From: Neobacillus niacini
GTDB taxonomy: Bacteria > Bacillota > Bacilli > Bacillales > Cytobacillaceae
DNA length: 64,000 bases
Reading direction: 5' to 3'
Assembly: GCF_023715415.1 (NCBI RefSeq)
Contig: NZ_JAMBOB010000001.1
Span: forward strand, 434,001 to 498,000
Each line of letters starts with the position of its first letter. Position 1 is the first letter of the stretch. Below the pieces are notes generated by a model. It saw nothing but the letters and a program-made list of their open reading frames with translations, did no database searches and was not told the DNA's origin. Of the stretch, positions 61,113 to 64,000 are shown in pieces. The position numbers and the translations under genes were made by a program.

Positions 61113-62019
61113 CCTCTTTCCCTCCCCTAATATGAAAATAAAGTGCCTCGAGACTTCTATTGGTTATTTCACAATTATGAATCCAAGATTCACTAAGAAT
61201 ATGAGCTAATAAAGGAGTAATCTCGTCCTTTGAGGAAAGAATAAATTCCAATTGATTGCTTTTTTTTCTCCTGTAGGTATACCCTTTGTAGTTTTGGTTG
61301 TTTAGCGGACTAAGGCCCGTTTCTATATCTAACACAACTTTCTTTAAATATTTATCCTCTAATTCCTTCTTTGTTCCTTTTTCAACTATACTTCCCTCAT
61401 TTAGAAACAAATAAGAATCACAGATTGTTTCGAGCTGATGAAGTACATGAGAGCAGATTAAGATGGTTACCCCTTCTTCCTGATTCACTTTATGTAAATA
61501 GCGAATCACCTCATTTATTCCCTCTGGATCTAAACCATTTGTCGGTTCATCTAAAAATAGAATTCTAGGATTATGCAATAATGCCTTTGCAAGTGAGATT
61601 CTTTTTTTCATACCCGTTGAAAAACTTCCAACTAATTGGTCCTTAAAGCTCAGCATGTCAAATTGCTCAAGCAAATGTGTGATCCGCTTTTTATCATGTC
61701 TACCATATATTTTTGAAAAGAAGACAAGATTATCCCATGCGGTCATATCATGATAAAGACTAGCACTTTCAGTTACAATGCCAACTCTTTTTCTGATTTC
61801 ATCTCCATATAGCTGTGGGTCAAAATCCATCACCTTCATCGTTCCATTTGCGGCCTCAATGACTCCATTTAATAAACGGATAATTGTGGTCTTTCCAGCC
61901 CCATTTGGCCCAAGCAATCCATTTATTGTTCCTTCTTTAATTGTAAAAGAGACTTCCTTTAATATTTCACGATGATTAAATTGTTTGCTAACTTTATTAA
62001 CCTCTATTATATTTGTCAA
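61105..62019 (-). CDS. ABC transporter ATP-binding protein
   Basis: ATPase of 304 aa: Walker A GPNGAGKTTIIRLL, signature SFSTGMKKRISLAKALLHNP, Walker B ILFLDEPTNGLDPEG and H-loop ICSHVLHQLE, with a C-terminal extension. TTG 62019 has GGGGGAG six bases upstream and begins the usual TNIIEVNKVSKQF; the ATG at 62043 lacks a site. It drives the NatB-like permease downstream. Confidence 0.9.
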   Translation of the reverse strand: MTNIIEVNKVSKQFNHREILKEVSFTIKEGTINGLLGPNGAGKTTIIRLLNGVIEAANGTMKVMDFDPQLYGDEIRKRVGIVTESASLYHDMTAWDNLVFFSKIYGRHDKKRITHLLEQFDMLSFKDQLVGSFSTGMKKRISLAKALLHNPRILFLDEPTNGLDPEGINEVIRYLHKVNQEEGVTILICSHVLHQLETICDSYLFLNEGSIVEKGTKKELEDKYLKKVVLDIETGLSPLNNQNYKGYTYRRKKSNQLEFILSSKDEITPLLAHILSESWIHNCEITNRSLEALYFHIRGGKEVE

Positions 62020-62197
62020 AATTTCTCCCCCTATAACCTTCATCCTTCTTTATAACGACTAAGGATGGTAATTCGTTCACAAAAAATTAATCTTTTTTTG
62101 TTAGACTAGATATAAACAATAATCATATGTTCTAAAGGTTTTTAACTAATGAGAGCCGAATAGTATGAAAATAAAAATAAAGGAGATTAGAGTACAG

Positions 62198-62902
62198 ATG
62201 TCAACTAAAAAAGGAACCATCCTAGTTGTTGAGGATGAAGTAAAGATTGCCAGAGTGTTAGAACTTGAACTTGAATATGAGGGCTATTCTGTGACAAAAG
62301 TAATGGATGGTCTTGAAGCACTAGAAAAATACCGCACCGGCAGCTGGGATTTAATCTTATTGGATGTTATGCTGCCCGGACTAAGCGGAATTGAACTTCT
62401 TAGGCGAATCAGAAAGAATGACCTCCTTACACCCGTCATTCTCCTAACAGCAAAAAGCTCAGTTGAAGACAAAGTGTCCGGTTTAGACCTAGGGGCGAAT
62501 GATTATATTACAAAGCCTTTTCAAATTGAAGAACTGTTGGCTAGAATTCGCGCTGCATTAAGAATCAAGCAAGTTGAACAACCTCAGGATGAAGACCCAA
62601 ACCTATTGCGTTTCGCTGATCTTAGTATTGATCAAAAAACGCGAGAAGTGTTAAGAGCTGGAGAACCTATCGAATTGACTCCAAGAGAATTTGATTTACT
62701 AGTCTATCTTATGGATCATAAACGTCAGGTGTTAAGCAGGGATCAAATTTTAGAGGCAGTTTGGGGGTATGACTTTTTTGGCGATACAAATGTAGTGGAT
62801 GTTTATATCCGATATATTAGAAAAAAAATAGACCTTCCGCATTTACCTTCATTAATTCATACTGTTCGCGGCATTGGTTATGTCATGAAGGATGCCAAAT
62901 GA
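62198..62902 (+). CDS. Response regulator, OmpR/PhoB family
   Basis: A 234 aa regulator: receiver with phospho-acceptor Asp56 in LILLDVMLPGLSG and Lys in ITKPFQ, and a winged helix ending in IHTVRGIGYVMKDAK. I prefer ATG 62198 (AGGAG upstream, though 12 bases away); an ATG 33 bases earlier is possible. It is divergent from the ABC pair and overlaps the kinase behind it (ATGA). Confidence 0.92.
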   Translation: MSTKKGTILVVEDEVKIARVLELELEYEGYSVTKVMDGLEALEKYRTGSWDLILLDVMLPGLSGIELLRRIRKNDLLTPVILLTAKSSVEDKVSGLDLGANDYITKPFQIEELLARIRAALRIKQVEQPQDEDPNLLRFADLSIDQKTREVLRAGEPIELTPREFDLLVYLMDHKRQVLSRDQILEAVWGYDFFGDTNVVDVYIRYIRKKIDLPHLPSLIHTVRGIGYVMKDAK

Positions 62903-64000
62903 AGCTGAGGAATAAAATTAACCTTTATACAGCTTTTTTATTTGCCTTCCTGCTGCTAATCTTAAATATTACCGTATATTATACCTTCAATAAATTACTA
63001 CTTGATAGCGAGCTTGCAACCGCACATAAGGAGATGGAAAAAATATCCGATAATTTCGGAGAGTCTCTTGGAATAATTCCTGTTGATTCCTTACTTCGAT
63101 CTTACGTTCCTGTAAATGGCATGATTGAAATTGTGACTGAGGATAACACGAACAAGCCCCCTGCGTTTACGAGTGCAGACGAGCAAAACCTAAGTAAAAG
63201 GAAATCAGTATTTTATAAAAGTGAGGTTAGTAATACGACAGAATATGAGGGTCGTCACTATACCTTTGAATCCATGCCCATCATTATGCAAGACGGCAGT
63301 GTTGCCAACCTTCAGATAACCAAAAGTATGGAAACATCAACCAAAATTTTGTCTATTCTTCGACTTGTCTTAATCTTAGTTACACTGATAGCGCTGATAC
63401 CTGTCTTAATATCCAGCAGGTTACTGAGTAACTTTATAACAAAACCGGTCACCTCTATGATTAATACAATGATGGAAATAAGGAAAAGCGGATCCTTTAA
63501 GCGACTAACGCTAGAGGCTAAATCAAAGGATGAGCTCTATCAAATGGGTCAAACTTTTAACCATATGATTGATCTTTTAGAAAGGAACTTTGAAAAACAG
63601 GAGCAATTTGTTACAAATGCTTCACATGAACTTAAGACACCTTTGACCATTATAGAAAGTTATGCGAGTCTTTTAAAAAGAAGGGGCCTAACGGAGCCAG
63701 AGCTATTCGCAGAATCGATTGAAGCCATCCACTCTGAAGCACTCCGTATGCGGGAAATGACCGAGCAGCTTTTGATGTTAGCGAGGCACGATGAACAGTG
63801 GAATATCGAGCTTAACCCGGTGAATCTCAACCAATTAATAGACCAAACTGTAAATGCGTTCAAGAACGCCTATAAACGTGAAATTATATTTGAAGCAGTG
63901 AATGAGGTTCCCATATTCATTGAAAGTGATGAAAAAAAACTTAAGCAGCTGTTGTTTATTTTCTTAGACAACGGAAGGAAATATAGTGATGAAATCATTT
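62899..64000 (+). CDS. Sensor histidine kinase, partial (cut by window edge)
   Basis: The first 367 residues are in the window; the gene continues beyond base 64000. Two helices (about 8-30 and 150-172) surround an external domain; a HAMP-like linker (about 173-230) and the phosphoacceptor His243 in TNASHELKTPLTIIESY follow, and the HATPase domain begins at the edge. Its ATG overlaps the response-regulator stop. No terminal stop is present because of truncation. Confidence 0.9.
   Translation, partial: MKLRNKINLYTAFLFAFLLLILNITVYYTFNKLLLDSELATAHKEMEKISDNFGESLGIIPVDSLLRSYVPVNGMIEIVTEDNTNKPPAFTSADEQNLSKRKSVFYKSEVSNTTEYEGRHYTFESMPIIMQDGSVANLQITKSMETSTKILSILRLVLILVTLIALIPVLISSRLLSNFITKPVTSMINTMMEIRKSGSFKRLTLEAKSKDELYQMGQTFNHMIDLLERNFEKQEQFVTNASHELKTPLTIIESYASLLKRRGLTEPELFAESIEAIHSEALRMREMTEQLLMLARHDEQWNIELNPVNLNQLIDQTVNAFKNAYKREIIFEAVNEVPIFIESDEKKLKQLLFIFLDNGRKYSDEII

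Noticed and set aside
1-64000. tRNA, rRNA, CRISPR, prophage or complete insertion sequence
   Set aside because: None was recognised on either strand by eye; the only mobile-type DNA is the two short repeats.

Overview
The window is a 64 kb piece of low-GC chromosome from a spore-forming Firmicute of the family Bacillaceae. Evidence includes alpha/beta SASP, CotY/Z coat protein, GerA-type receptor, YjcZ peptides, Spo0E-like phosphatase, KinE-like kinase, SigI/RsgI, the mtn methionine-salvage genes with an S-box, and PhaQ/PhaR-type polyhydroxyalkanoate (PHA) proteins. A Neobacillus or close relative is my guess at genus level, at low confidence. There are no rRNA or tRNA genes, phage, CRISPR or complete insertion sequences. 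Most of the window is ordinary core chromosome, with a marked facultative-anaerobe flavour.

Layout. 0-5 kb: a tryptophanase, RidA and amino-acid permease cluster, divergent from a YheO/DauR-type regulator, with an operator-like array and a CcpA (cre) site between them. 5-8.6 kb: fixABCX, an electron-bifurcating ETF complex, with a cre site in its leader. 8.9-10.1 kb: a ZIP transporter and a Spo0E-like gene with Spo0A boxes upstream. 10.1-16.7 kb: mtnWXBD under a SAM-I riboswitch, mtnE, divergent mtnU, and a KinE-like kinase. 16.8-20.3 kb: a two-gene (fused) 2-oxoacid:ferredoxin oxidoreductase, with a 184 bp GC-rich mobile repeat just behind its last stop codon.

20.6-33.4 kb: a B12-binding radical SAM protein, several tiny sporulation-type genes, SASP, sigI-rsgI, an SDR reductase, prfC, an FtsH paralogue with a YkvA-like protein, two YjcZ peptides, and a CotZ-like coat protein with an ATP-grasp ligase. 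33.6-37.8 kb: a four-gene spore germination receptor operon (D-B-A-C order). 37.9-45.8 kb: uppP, a CwlO-like endopeptidase, and a PHA accessory region (phaQ, two phasins, a PhaR-like subunit, a hydrolase and an acyl-CoA ligase) that has no PHA synthase. A second copy of the mobile repeat sits there, again immediately behind a stop codon. 46-51.6 kb: adhE and ppc. 51.7-55.5 kb: small housekeeping and unknown genes, including pabA. 55.7-64 kb: two ABC export plus two-component modules, the last kinase cut by the window edge.

How the genes work together. Tryptophanase yields pyruvate and ammonia through 2-aminoacrylate, which RidA clears. The fused oxidoreductase can turn pyruvate or another 2-oxoacid into acyl-CoA and reduced ferredoxin. 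FixABCX links ferredoxin to NADH and quinone. AdhE disposes of acetyl-CoA and NADH as ethanol, and PEP carboxylase refills oxaloacetate. Cre-like and FNR-like sites upstream of some of these genes suggest sugar- and oxygen-dependent control. All functions here are read from sequence by eye; no database search was run.
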